Shown: positions 1 to 7,395 of the stretch, piece after piece
How positions within the stretch are numbered: position 1 is the first letter of the stretch
Layout: every line of letters starts with the position of its first letter
Assembly: GCA_002435825.1 (NCBI GenBank)
Contig: DIVL01000009.1
Coordinates: 7,539 to 19,151 of the forward strand
Length of the DNA: 11,613 bases
Direction: 5' to 3'
Source: Anaerolineaceae bacterium UBA6133
Lineage (GTDB): Bacteria; Chloroflexota; Anaerolineae; Anaerolineales; Anaerolineaceae
The notes under the pieces: model-generated
The model's database searches: none
Told to the model about the DNA's origin: nothing
What the model saw: only the letters and a program-made list of their open reading frames with translations
Program-made: the position numbers and the translations under genes

Positions 1-251
1 AACAGGCAGATCGCCACGCTTCGCTCGCGATGACGAGTGAGATTCGTCACTGCGAGCCCCGATTCTGTGGAGTAAGCTAACCAAGGTGTTAGGAAGGGGC
101 GTGGCAGTCTGCAGTAGAAACAGTTGATCGTGCCGGTGTCCCCACCGTGCACGCGATTTGACCCTCAGGTCTCAAACCTATTTAAAGAAAATGCAAATCG
201 CCCATCCCCGTCTGGCGAGCACAGGTGCAACAATTACTCCCCTAATAACGC
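1..251. other. Non-coding left edge with a repeat-core hairpin
   Basis: No convincing gene is visible here. Positions 24-56 form a hairpin: CTCGC (24-28) and TGACGA (31-36) pair with TCGTCA (44-49) and GCGAG (52-56), with a 2-nt internal mismatch. The words CTCGCGATGAC and CACTGCGAG are variants of the ATTGCGAG core that is very abundant at 8880-11613, so this is an outlying member of that repeat family. A second small palindrome, GACC-CTCA-GGTC, lies at 160-171. Its 12-base flank GAGACCTGAGGG recurs in inverted orientation at 9451-9462. This stretch is downstream of the acylphosphatase stop codon, but I see no clear hairpin plus T-tract terminator for that operon. Confidence 0.6.
24..56. repeat. 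Palindromic repeat core (TTGCGAG family), outlying copy
   Basis: Imperfect inverted repeat with stem segments CTCGC/GCGAG and TGACGA/TCGTCA and a 7-nt loop. The arms match the (C)ATTGCGAG / CTCGCAATGAC words that bound the repeats in the right-hand third of the window. This shows the family is scattered rather than confined to one array. Confidence 0.6.
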
Positions 252-560
252 CTAGCGATAGCGAATGTCAAAGTCACGGAATTCCCCCGTAGCCGGGCTG
301 AAGTGGTATTTAACATCTCGTATGTATGCCGCATCCGGACCTTCATGCAAGGCTCCTAAAAATTCCTGCAGGTTCGCCTTACCCCCTTCTGCCAGCACCT
401 CCACCGTCGTTCCTCCTTGCAGGTTCCGCACCCAGCCTGTCAATCCCAATCTCACCGCTTGCTGTAAAACGTAGAACCGGTAACCCACCCCCTGAACCCG
501 ACCGTGTACGATTGCGTTCAGGCGTTGGTCTGACGGTTGAAAGGCGGATGCTTCGCTCAC
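252..560 (-). CDS. acyP: Acylphosphatase
   Basis: A 102-residue protein that should hydrolyse the carboxyl-phosphate bond of small acylphosphates such as acetyl phosphate or 1,3-bisphosphoglycerate, in the cytoplasm. The family signature is intact. The phosphate-binding loop reads GRVQGVGYRFYV near residues 20-31 with the catalytic Arg, and GWVRNLQGGT near residues 42-51 carries the catalytic Asn. Length is normal for the family (about 90-100 residues). The start is GTG, and its GTGA overlaps the TGA stop of the upstream HEAT-repeat gene by 4 nt. A Shine-Dalgarno GAGGA (complement of 567-571) sits 6 nt before it. It is the last gene of the rseP-HEAT-acyP minus-strand operon and is probably translationally coupled. 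The stop is TAG. Confidence 0.94.
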   Translation of the reverse strand: MSEASAFQPSDQRLNAIVHGRVQGVGYRFYVLQQAVRLGLTGWVRNLQGGTTVEVLAEGGKANLQEFLGALHEGPDAAYIRDVKYHFSPATGEFRDFDIRYR

Positions 561-1711
561 AAATCGTCCTCGTCATCGGGGTCTTCAAGGGTGTAGCTAT
601 CGTCCAGGCTTCCATCTAAATCGTCTTCATCCTCATCGACGTAACGCAGCCACTCATCATCATCAAAGTCTTCTATCTCTTCGTATCCGTCGTCTTCGTC
701 ATCGTCGACATCCCAAGGCTCCTCGACTTCGTCCTCTTCGTCGTGTAATTCGTGTTCGCGGTCGTAATCAACTTTCAACAACTCGAACTCAAGCATCTCA
801 TTGGTGAAATTGAGCATGTCCAGTGCTTCTTCGAGCAAGCTGGCTTCTTCGTCATCGTCCGTCTTTGCAAGAAGCTGATCAAACTTTTCTTCGATGCCCT
901 CGCCGCCGATCTGTGAAAGAGCCCAGATTAACTCACTGCGGAGGTACTCGTCCTTTTCACGATCGAGCTGTCTCAGCAGGCGCAGCCTGGCAGCGCTCAA
1001 TCCCAGTTCTCCAGCGGCATGGATCGCCTGCCCCTTGACCTCAGGGTTTTCGTGGTCGAGGTGTTCCAGCACCAGGGCTTCCCACTGGTTATCTGCCGAT
1101 TTGCCCATGGCAAACAGGGCGCTTTCAAGCCATTCCTCGCTGTCCTTGGCTGAAGCGAAGCGCAGCAGGGGAGGCACTTCCTCACGGCTGGAATAGCCAA
1201 GTGACTCCAGCGCTCTGCGCTGCACCAGGTCGGAGGGATCTTCGGCATATGCCAATAGCAGGGCATCCTCAATCTTGTGATGGAGATCAGTTTTGATCTC
1301 TTCAAGTTCCCCAAGATAGATGTAAAAACCCAAAGCGTTGGCAGCGGCAGCCCGCACAAATTCAGCTTTGTCAGCAGCACCCAGCAAATTCAGGAAACTC
1401 GGGATGAGCCTGGGATCTTCTGCTTCCAAAAGCAGGCTAATTCCGCTTACCTGGCAGTCGCCGTCGCTATCTTCCAGGGCAATACGTCCGATTTCCTCAA
1501 ACATCAGCAGGTCGTCATGCTCTGAGAGTTCCAGCAGGTCCTGTAAAATCGCTCTCCTGCGCGCCATAGGAACACTTAGCCATGCAGTGGCCAGCACCTG
1601 GCAATCATCAGCGGGCATATCCGAAAATTGGTACAGGAGACGCGCCGGGAATGGCGTCTGCAGGTCCATCAGGGATTTGATCAGGTCGTGAATAGAGCTT
1701 GGGGCGTCCAT
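557..1711 (-). CDS. HEAT-repeat protein with highly acidic C-terminal tail
   Basis: A 384-residue soluble protein without signal peptide or membrane segment. Roughly residues 70-300 are alpha-helical HEAT/PBS-lyase-like repeats: recurring blocks of the type 'xxLxxLGxxDxxxxVRxxAAxALG', including FVRAAAANALG, LVQRRALESLGY, EVKGQAIHAAGELG and LRSELIWALSQIGG. Residues 315-384 are an extreme acidic tail in which about 42 of 70 residues are Asp or Glu. HEAT folds are protein-interaction scaffolds, and the tail may be disordered, but no enzymatic motif is visible and the precise role is unknown. An AAGGAG Shine-Dalgarno (complement of 1717-1722) lies 5 nt before the ATG and overlaps the TAA stop of the site-2 protease gene, so translation of the two is likely coupled. 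It overlaps acyP by 4 nt. A function linked to envelope quality control is inference from the operon only. Confidence 0.85.
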   Translation of the reverse strand: MDAPSSIHDLIKSLMDLQTPFPARLLYQFSDMPADDCQVLATAWLSVPMARRRAILQDLLELSEHDDLLMFEEIGRIALEDSDGDCQVSGISLLLEAEDPRLIPSFLNLLGAADKAEFVRAAAANALGFYIYLGELEEIKTDLHHKIEDALLLAYAEDPSDLVQRRALESLGYSSREEVPPLLRFASAKDSEEWLESALFAMGKSADNQWEALVLEHLDHENPEVKGQAIHAAGELGLSAARLRLLRQLDREKDEYLRSELIWALSQIGGEGIEEKFDQLLAKTDDDEEASLLEEALDMLNFTNEMLEFELLKVDYDREHELHDEEDEVEEPWDVDDDEDDGYEEIEDFDDDEWLRYVDEDEDDLDGSLDDSYTLEDPDDEDDL

Positions 1712-1716
1712 ATCAG

Positions 1717-1723
1717 CTCCTTA
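1717..1723 (-). promoter_or_regulatory. Shine-Dalgarno overlapping the rseP stop codon
   Basis: The complement reads TAAGGAG. TAA is the protease stop codon and AAGGAG is the ribosome binding site for the HEAT-repeat gene, 5 nt before its ATG. The shared bases suggest re-initiation or coupled translation. Confidence 0.75.
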
Positions 1724-2797
1724 GGGGATCGGGATCGGATTTACAAAATCGCGAATAGTAATGATGAAGAACAAAAGAATCAAGAGATAGAAGAATGCCG
1801 AATTGACGGCATTGGCAACCCGGGCTGGGATGCGTTTGCGCGTTATCGCTTCGATCAGCAGGAAGAAAATTTGCCCGCCATCGAGCGCCGGGATGGGCAG
1901 CAGGTTGGTGATGCCAATTGCGATGGAGAGCATCGAAACCAGCGAGAGGCGTGTGATCGGTAAAACTTCGTTGGTAACCTCTGCATTGGCCTGATCGATT
2001 TCAGCGGCACTTGAGAACAAGTCGTAGATGCCTTTTACACCGATGACTCTGGCTTCACCAGGGGCAAGCTTACCTTTTATAAAGTTTACTGGCATCGAAA
2101 CAGTCGCTTTCACCTGCTGCCAGAAGGTGTCAAAAGCCACTCCGATACTTTGAACAAAATTGAGTTCAATTTCCGGATGCGACATGACGAAACCAATCGC
2201 GCCCTGTCCTTCAGGCGGGTTCTGCCGCGGGGTCACCAAACCCGTGAGCTCTTCGCCGTCGCGGGTATAAGTCAGGGTGACTTCTTGTTCGAGGTATTTT
2301 CTCGTGGCATTTACCATGGCGTCGGTTGAATCGATTGGGTCATCTCCGAGCCTGGTCACGATGTCGCCCGGTTGCAGCCCGACTACCTGGGCAGGGGAAT
2401 TGGGGGCAACCTCCACCACCAGGATCTTGCTGGAATCGACCGGATTGACCACATTGTAGAGGAAGATCAGCAGCAGAATGCCAAGCACAAAGTTCATGGT
2501 CGCGCCACCAACCAGGATCAGGAAACGTTTCCATTTGGGCGCTGACAGCATACCGCCAGGTTCGCCGTCGTCTGTTTCGCCTTTCAGGCGCACAAATCCG
2601 CCAAAGGGAATCCAGTTGAGTGTGAAGTCCGTACCTTTTCTGGTAAAGAGTTTTACCAGGCGTGGCGGGTAGCCGAAACCAAACTCTTCAACATCCACTC
2701 CCACCATTTTTGCAATCAAAAAATGTCCGAACTCGTGCACAAACACGATCAACCCGAACACAAATATGAACTGAAGGATCAAACCAAAGTTAAGCAT
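1721..2797 (-). CDS. rseP: Site-2 (RIP) zinc metalloprotease, RseP/MmpA family
   Basis: Intramembrane protease of the M50 family that cleaves transmembrane substrates, typically anti-sigma factors or remnant signal peptides. Numbering from the upstream ATG at 2803 (360 residues), the zinc motif HEFGH is at 23-27 inside the first hydrophobic helix. A further membrane helix spans about 94-118, a single PDZ domain about 125-190 (with VVGLQPGDIV), and the third zinc ligand is in NLLPIPALDGG (Asp308). The last helix is about 334-352. All catalytic elements are present. An AAGGAG Shine-Dalgarno (complement of 2805-2810) is only 1 nt from the ATG at 2803 but 7 nt from the in-frame ATG at 2797, so I prefer 2797 (358 residues, MLNFGL...). 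First gene of the minus-strand operon. The usual neighbours dxr and cdsA are not in this window. Confidence 0.95.
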   Translation of the reverse strand: MLNFGLILQFIFVFGLIVFVHEFGHFLIAKMVGVDVEEFGFGYPPRLVKLFTRKGTDFTLNWIPFGGFVRLKGETDDGEPGGMLSAPKWKRFLILVGGATMNFVLGILLLIFLYNVVNPVDSSKILVVEVAPNSPAQVVGLQPGDIVTRLGDDPIDSTDAMVNATRKYLEQEVTLTYTRDGEELTGLVTPRQNPPEGQGAIGFVMSHPEIELNFVQSIGVAFDTFWQQVKATVSMPVNFIKGKLAPGEARVIGVKGIYDLFSSAAEIDQANAEVTNEVLPITRLSLVSMLSIAIGITNLLPIPALDGGQIFFLLIEAITRKRIPARVANAVNSAFFYLLILLFFIITIRDFVNPIPIP

Positions 2798-2804
2798 GAG
2801 CATA

Positions 2805-2810
2805 CTCCTT
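2805..2810 (-). promoter_or_regulatory. Shine-Dalgarno deciding the rseP start
   Basis: The complement reads AAGGAG. Spacing is 1 nt to the ATG at 2803 and 7 nt to the in-frame ATG at 2797. The second is the normal spacing, which argues for initiation at 2797. Confidence 0.7.
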
Positions 2811-2817
2811 GAGCGGA

Positions 2818-2825
2818 ATTATACC
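2818..2825 (-). promoter_or_regulatory. -10 element of the rseP operon promoter
   Basis: The complement reads GGTATAAT, a perfect sigma70-type -10, placed so that transcription would begin about 10-14 nt before the ribosome binding site region. No convincing -35 hexamer was seen at 16-18 nt spacing. The same GGTATAAT word precedes dinG on the other strand, so the 155-bp gap (2798-2952) is a divergent promoter region. Confidence 0.55.
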
Positions 2826-2939
2826 TATTTTGTCCCTGGGGGTTTGTTGGAATGATATTAACTTTCGACAATCTGGGCTCTAGGCAAAATGTAATCTCTC
2901 CAGCGGAGAACGCAAGCAGGGATGGCGAACACAACAGGG

Positions 2940-2945
2940 TATAAT
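2940..2945 (+). promoter_or_regulatory. -10 element for a probably leaderless dinG transcript
   Basis: TATAAT lies 7 nt upstream of the dinG ATG at 2953. Transcription normally starts 6-8 nt past this hexamer, so the mRNA would begin at or next to the A of ATG. No Shine-Dalgarno is present in the gap (CTGACCC), consistent with leaderless initiation. No clear -35 was seen. Confidence 0.6.
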
Positions 2946-2952
2946 CTGACCC

Positions 2953-5751
2953 ATGCCTGTAATTGTCTCCCTGGATATCGAAACAACCGGTTTGGACCCT
3001 AAAAGCGACTCGATCATTGAGATCGGCGCGGTTAAATTCAACGATAACCGCGTTCTGGATGAATTTTCAACCCTGATCAACCCGCGAAAGCCGATCAATT
3101 CGTTTATTACAAACCTGACTGGCATCACGAATGCCATGGTCATGAATGCGCCCCTGCTTGCGGATGTTTACCCACAGCTGGAAACCTTCATCGGCGACCA
3201 TCCCATCCTGGGGCAAAACGTCGGCTTCGACATCAGCTTCTTCCAGCGCTATGGCGCTTTCAAGAAAAACCCTGTGATCGACACCTACGAGATGGCTGCC
3301 GTTCTGATCCCGGGCGCGCCGCGCTACGGTTTGGGCTCCCTCTGCTATCAGCTGGGCGTCATGCTCAGCGATGCGCATCGCGCCATCAACGATGCCCGCG
3401 CGACCATGGGTGTTTACAACAAGCTCTACGAGAAGCTCGGGCAGCTGCCCATCGACCTGATTGCCGAGATGGTCAAACAAAGCCAGGGTTTGGGTTGGGC
3501 GGCAGAATTGCCCTTCCGCTGGGTTTTGCAGGGCTTGATCCAGCAGGGCATCCAGCCTAAACGCGTCCTCGACCAGGAAGGTGGGCTGCTCTTCGAGTTT
3601 GGCAAACCCGTGCGCACAAAACCGCTTCAGCCAGACGCGGAGCTTCAACCGATCAATGTCGAAGACCTTGCCGCGATGCTGGAGCCCGGTGGGGCTTTCT
3701 CAAAGCACATCACAGGTTTCGAACACCGTTCACAGCAAGTGGAAATGCTCCGTGCAGTCGGGAATGCCCTCAACGATGGACAGCACCTGATGGTCGAAGC
3801 CGGCACCGGCACCGGAAAATCGCTGGCTTACCTCATTCCCGGGGTTGCCTGGGCGCTCACAAACAAAGAACGCGTCGTCATTTCCACCAACACCATCGCC
3901 CTGCAGGATCAGTTGATCCAAAAGGACATCCCCGACCTGATCGAAGCCACCGGGCTGGACATCCACGCGGCGGTGCTCAAAGGGCGCAGCAATTACCTTT
4001 GCCCGCGCCGTTTCAACGCCATGCGCCGGCGCATACCCGAAAACCTGGAAGAATTGCGCGTGGTCGGCAAGGTTCTGGTTTGGCTGCAGAGCAGCCAGAG
4101 TGGCGACCGCAGCGAGTTGAACCTGAACGGCATGCCCGAACGCCTGATCTGGAGCCGCATCTCGGCTGAGGATGAGGGCTGTAAACTTGAAAACTGCTTG
4201 AAGCGAACCGGCGGACGCTGCCCCTTCTACAAGGCGCGCATGGCTGCCGAAAGCGCCCACATCCTGGTGGTCAACCATGCCCTGCTGCTGGCAGACGCCG
4301 CCACCGAAAACCGCGTCTTACCCGCCTATAACTACCTCGTCGTCGATGAAGCGCACCACCTCGAATCCGCTACCACCGACGCCATGGCATACCGCTTGCG
4401 CGCTCAGGACGTCAACCGCATGGTGCGCGACCTCGGCAGCCACGAACAGGGCTTGATGGGGCGGCTGCTTTCTGCTGCCTACGCTCTCTTGAAACCCTCG
4501 GATCTCGGCGAGCTCAACAAGCTCATCGCCGAAGCCACCGACCGTGCCTTTCGTTTTGATACCGAAATGACGGCTTACTTCCGCGCGCTGGACAACCTCC
4601 TGCAGGAGCTGCGCGAAGGCAAACCCCTCGGTACTTACCCCCAGCAGACGCGCATTCTCAGCGCCATCCGCACCATGCCCGCCTGGCTGGACGTGGAAAT
4701 CAGCTGGGAGCAGGCAGCCGCTGATCTGGACGCCCTCCTGAAGATCCTCAGGCAGATCCGCGAAGGTCTGCGGGGACTGGAATCGATGGAAACCCCAGAC
4801 GCCGAAGACCTCCTTGGCACCCTGGCGATGTTCAGCCAGAACCTCAGCGAGATCCGCGAAAAAGTTGAAAGCCTGACCATGGATCCCCAATCCGACCAGA
4901 TCTACTGGGTCGAGCTGGACCCCCTGCAGCATCGCCTCACTTTGCAAATCGCGCCGCTGCACATCGGCGGCTTGATGGAAAAATACCTCTGGCACGAGAA
5001 AGCCAGCGTCATCCTGACCTCCGCCACCCTCACCGCCCACGGCGAGTTTGACTATCTGCGCAAGCGCCTGAACGGCGAAGACGCAGACGAACTGATGGTC
5101 GGTTCTCCGTTCGACTACGAACACTCCGCCCTGGTCTACCTGCCCACCGACATCGTCGAGCCGAACGACAGCTACGGTCATCAGCGCACCATCGATGAAG
5201 CCGTTATCCGCCTGGCAATCGCCAGCGGCGGGCGCATGCTGGTGCTTTTCACCTCCTACGCCCAACTGCAAAAGACCTCCAAAGCCATCCAGGCACCCCT
5301 CGCAAAGCACGACATCACCGTTTTTGAGCAGGGCGATGGCGCTTCCGCCAGCGCGCTGCTGGAAACTTTTAAAGACACTCCCCGGGCAGTGCTGCTTGGC
5401 ACGCGTGCCTTCTGGGAAGGTGTGGACGTCCCCGGCGAAGCGCTATCGGTCCTGGTGATCGCCAAGCTGCCCTTCGATGTGCCCAGCGACCCGATCATCG
5501 CTGCCCGTTCGGAGAGCTTCGACGACCCCTTTCACGAATACAACCTCCCCGAGGCGATCCTGCGCTTCCGCCAGGGCTTTGGGCGCTTGATCCGCACCCA
5601 AACCGATCGTGGCGTGGTCGTCATCCTCGACAAGCGCGTCCTCAGCAAGCCCTACGGCAGGCTCTTTATCGAATCCCTCCCCCAATGCACCTTCGTCCAG
5701 GCCAGCATCGCCAACCTCCCCGAAAAAGCCGCCCGCTGGCTGGGTTTATAA
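2953..5751 (+). CDS. dinG: DinG-family ATP-dependent DNA helicase with N-terminal 3'-5' exonuclease domain
   Basis: A 932-residue repair enzyme. Residues 1-165 are a DEDDh exonuclease of the DnaQ/PolC epsilon type: LDIETTGL (D8, E10), ILGQNVGFDISFF (D93) and HRAINDARA (H142, D147) supply all five acidic/His positions. The helicase follows: Walker A GTGTGKS at 284-290, DEAH at 465-468, the superfamily-2 motif LTSATL at 688-693, and motif VI QGFGRLIR at 874-881. Four cysteines (C350, C410, C415, C423) sit between Walker A and DEAH, as in the 4Fe-4S domain of XPD/DinG helicases. It probably unwinds R-loops, D-loops or 5'-tailed duplexes during repair, but the polarity and substrate are inferred from the family. 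The ATG at 2953 is supported by the close -10 and by the exonuclease motif beginning at residue 5. It is divergent from rseP and ends just before a hairpin at 5757. Confidence 0.96.
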   Translation: MPVIVSLDIETTGLDPKSDSIIEIGAVKFNDNRVLDEFSTLINPRKPINSFITNLTGITNAMVMNAPLLADVYPQLETFIGDHPILGQNVGFDISFFQRYGAFKKNPVIDTYEMAAVLIPGAPRYGLGSLCYQLGVMLSDAHRAINDARATMGVYNKLYEKLGQLPIDLIAEMVKQSQGLGWAAELPFRWVLQGLIQQGIQPKRVLDQEGGLLFEFGKPVRTKPLQPDAELQPINVEDLAAMLEPGGAFSKHITGFEHRSQQVEMLRAVGNALNDGQHLMVEAGTGTGKSLAYLIPGVAWALTNKERVVISTNTIALQDQLIQKDIPDLIEATGLDIHAAVLKGRSNYLCPRRFNAMRRRIPENLEELRVVGKVLVWLQSSQSGDRSELNLNGMPERLIWSRISAEDEGCKLENCLKRTGGRCPFYKARMAAESAHILVVNHALLLADAATENRVLPAYNYLVVDEAHHLESATTDAMAYRLRAQDVNRMVRDLGSHEQGLMGRLLSAAYALLKPSDLGELNKLIAEATDRAFRFDTEMTAYFRALDNLLQELREGKPLGTYPQQTRILSAIRTMPAWLDVEISWEQAAADLDALLKILRQIREGLRGLESMETPDAEDLLGTLAMFSQNLSEIREKVESLTMDPQSDQIYWVELDPLQHRLTLQIAPLHIGGLMEKYLWHEKASVILTSATLTAHGEFDYLRKRLNGEDADELMVGSPFDYEHSALVYLPTDIVEPNDSYGHQRTIDEAVIRLAIASGGRMLVLFTSYAQLQKTSKAIQAPLAKHDITVFEQGDGASASALLETFKDTPRAVLLGTRAFWEGVDVPGEALSVLVIAKLPFDVPSDPIIAARSESFDDPFHEYNLPEAILRFRQGFGRLIRTQTDRGVVVILDKRVLSKPYGRLFIESLPQCTFVQASIANLPEKAARWLGL

Positions 5752-5756
5752 AGTAG

Positions 5757-5777
5757 GGAAGGGTCTTGCACCCTTCC
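5757..5777 (+). terminator. Hairpin immediately after dinG (possible terminator)
   Basis: GGAAGGGT (5757-5764), loop CTTGC, ACCCTTCC (5770-5777): a perfect 8-bp stem starting 6 nt after the dinG stop. There is no T-tract behind it (GCAACCCC follows), so it is not a classical intrinsic terminator. It could equally be a dispersed repeat that protects the mRNA end. Confidence 0.4.
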
Positions 5778-5810
5778 GCAACCCCTTGACCAGGTGGATT
5801 GCCTTCGTAG

Positions 5811-5835
5811 GTCAGGTTGCGCAGTTCAACCTGAC
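5811..5835. repeat. Perfect 9-bp palindromic hairpin
   Basis: GTCAGGTTG (5811-5819), loop CGCAGTT, CAACCTGAC (5827-5835). No T-tract follows. It resembles small REP-like palindromes; no second copy was seen in this window. Confidence 0.6.
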
Positions 5836-6054
5836 GTTACCAGCGTTGGAATAAGCGAATTCTTTACTTGTTTCAAACTTGCACAGTTCCAGGCATTCTT
5901 GGTAGGGTGGGTTGGCGTCATAGAGCTTTCGCCAGCCATAGCCTTGGTATAGCCTACCCACCTTTCCTCTTCCAGCATGTTGACCCACACTACACGCGCA
6001 CGGAACGGGACGATGTACGTTCCCTACAATAAATTCCCAACCCCAATACCCCGG

Positions 6055-6082
6055 TTGACGATGATACAAAAACAATGATAAT
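6055..6082 (+). promoter_or_regulatory. Sigma70-type promoter for the TPR gene pair
   Basis: -35 TTGACG (6055-6060), a 16-nt spacer and -10 GATAAT (6077-6082). Only 8 nt separate the -10 from the ATG at 6091, so the transcript could start at or next to that ATG. Alternatively it carries a 27-nt leader with AAAGGA (6100-6105) for the in-frame ATG at 6118. Confidence 0.6.
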
Positions 6083-6090
6083 ATCGTTTT

Positions 6091-7377
6091 ATGTATCTTA
6101 AAGGAAGTAAACTCTCGATGAGCAAAAAGCGCCGCAAGATCAACCCCTGGCTGCTGATCTTTTTGCTTATTTCCATCGGCGGGCTGATCTACCTGAACGT
6201 CGTCGTCGTGCCAATGATGGACCCACCCTTCGTGCCCACGCCCACTCCAACGCGTGATCCGCAATCTTTTATCGAGGAAGCCGATGCGCTTGCGGCTGAA
6301 GGCAAGTACCTACAGGCGATCGAGGCTTACCAGGGCGCGATCAACGCCGATCCGCAAAACATCACCAACTACCTCAAAATCTCGCGCTTGCAGATCTACA
6401 CCGATCAGCTGGTGCAGGCCCAGGTGAACGCGCAGAACGCCATCCTGCTCGACAACACCGAGTCGGATGCCTATGCCCTCTCCGGTTGGGCGAAAGGCTT
6501 CCAAAAAGAATACCTGGACGGCGAAGCCGACGCCAGGCGCGCCATCGAGCTCAATCAGAACAGCGGTCTGGCGCACGCTGTTCTTGCCTACATCCTTGCC
6601 CTGCGGGTCGAAGCCGGCATGCAAGAGCTCGACACCATCGATCTTGCCATCGAGGAATCCCGCACGGCCCTGGCGCTTGAGCCCAACCTGCTCGAGGCGC
6701 ATTGGGCGCGGGGTTACGTGCTGGAGATCACCAGCAACTATGAGGAAGCCGTCACCGAGCTCGACGCCGCCATCGCCATCAACCCCCACATCGCGCAGGT
6801 GCACATGGCTTTGGGGCGCAACCTGATCAACACCAATGAGCTCGACCGTTCCGTCTTTGAATTCACCAAGGCCTATTCTCTCAACCCCACCGACCCCACC
6901 CCAAACCTGTTCATCTCGCGCGTCTACGGCATGCTGGGTGAGTGGGATAAGGGCATCCAGTACGGCAGCCTGGCGCTGCGCGATGGTCCGCAGGACCCTC
7001 AGCTCTATTCAAACCTGGGCACGCTCTACTACCGCAAGGGGCAGTACAACCAAGCCTTACCGTACCTCGAAACCGCTGTGCGCGGCGGGACATCCGAGGA
7101 TGGGCAGGTCGTGGAGGGCATCCCCCTCTCGTATGACACCGGCGTGATTGAACTATACAGCCGTTATGGGCTGGCTTTGGCGCGCATCAACCGCTGCAGC
7201 GAAGCCGTCACCCTCGCGAACGCCCTGCTGCAAAACGTGGCGGATAACGTCGACGGCGTTTTCAACGCCAATGAGATCATCAAGATCTGCGAGGAAAACC
7301 TCCTCAATCCGCCCACAGCCACGCCTGCCCCCACTCCAACGGTCGTCACCGGACCAACTGCTACCCCCACACCCTGA
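6091..7377 (+). CDS. Membrane-anchored tetratricopeptide-repeat protein (first paralogue)
   Basis: 428 residues. A short basic N-terminus (SKKRRK) precedes one membrane helix at about 20-40 without a signal-peptidase or lipobox site. A Pro/Thr linker PPFVPTPTPTR (45-55) and 7-8 TPR-like units follow from about 60 to 330, for example EGKYLQAIEAYQGAINADPQN and KGQYNQALPYLETAV. A Thr/Pro-rich tail ends at 428. The positive-inside rule puts the TPR domain outside the membrane. Cys369 and Cys400 are the only cysteines and could form a disulfide. TPRs are interaction scaffolds; the partner is unknown. Two starts are possible: 6091, which sits where a leaderless start would be and aligns almost without gaps with the paralogue (both begin MY[L/I] and place Asn-Pro at 18-19), or 6118 (MSKKRRK) with AAAGGA 12 nt upstream. 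I lean weakly to 6091. Confidence 0.9.
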   Translation: MYLKGSKLSMSKKRRKINPWLLIFLLISIGGLIYLNVVVVPMMDPPFVPTPTPTRDPQSFIEEADALAAEGKYLQAIEAYQGAINADPQNITNYLKISRLQIYTDQLVQAQVNAQNAILLDNTESDAYALSGWAKGFQKEYLDGEADARRAIELNQNSGLAHAVLAYILALRVEAGMQELDTIDLAIEESRTALALEPNLLEAHWARGYVLEITSNYEEAVTELDAAIAINPHIAQVHMALGRNLINTNELDRSVFEFTKAYSLNPTDPTPNLFISRVYGMLGEWDKGIQYGSLALRDGPQDPQLYSNLGTLYYRKGQYNQALPYLETAVRGGTSEDGQVVEGIPLSYDTGVIELYSRYGLALARINRCSEAVTLANALLQNVADNVDGVFNANEIIKICEENLLNPPTATPAPTPTVVTGPTATPTP

Positions 7378-7395
7378 TCGCGGGCAGATTTTCGC

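Larger units (their letters stand above)
5752..6054. other. Intergenic region with three hairpins
   Basis: No gene is supported between dinG and the TPR pair. The region carries a perfect 8-bp hairpin at 5757-5777, a perfect 9-bp hairpin at 5811-5835, and a weaker one at 5910-5937 (GGTTGGCG with CGCCAGCC, one G-T pair). The stretch 5901-5955 also contains GGTAGGGTGGG and CCTACCCACC, which are roughly complementary. The region reads like stacked dispersed palindromic repeats. Confidence 0.6.

Noticed and set aside
1628..1963. 111-codon plus-strand open frame
   Set aside because: Antisense to the end of the protease gene and the start of the HEAT gene, both of which have clear family motifs.
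4318..5310. 330-codon minus-strand open frame inside dinG
   Set aside because: Fully antisense to conserved helicase motifs (DEAH, SATL); no motif of its own.
5757..5777. Strong intrinsic terminator for dinG
   Set aside because: The stem is good but no T-tract follows, so it is listed only as a possible terminator.
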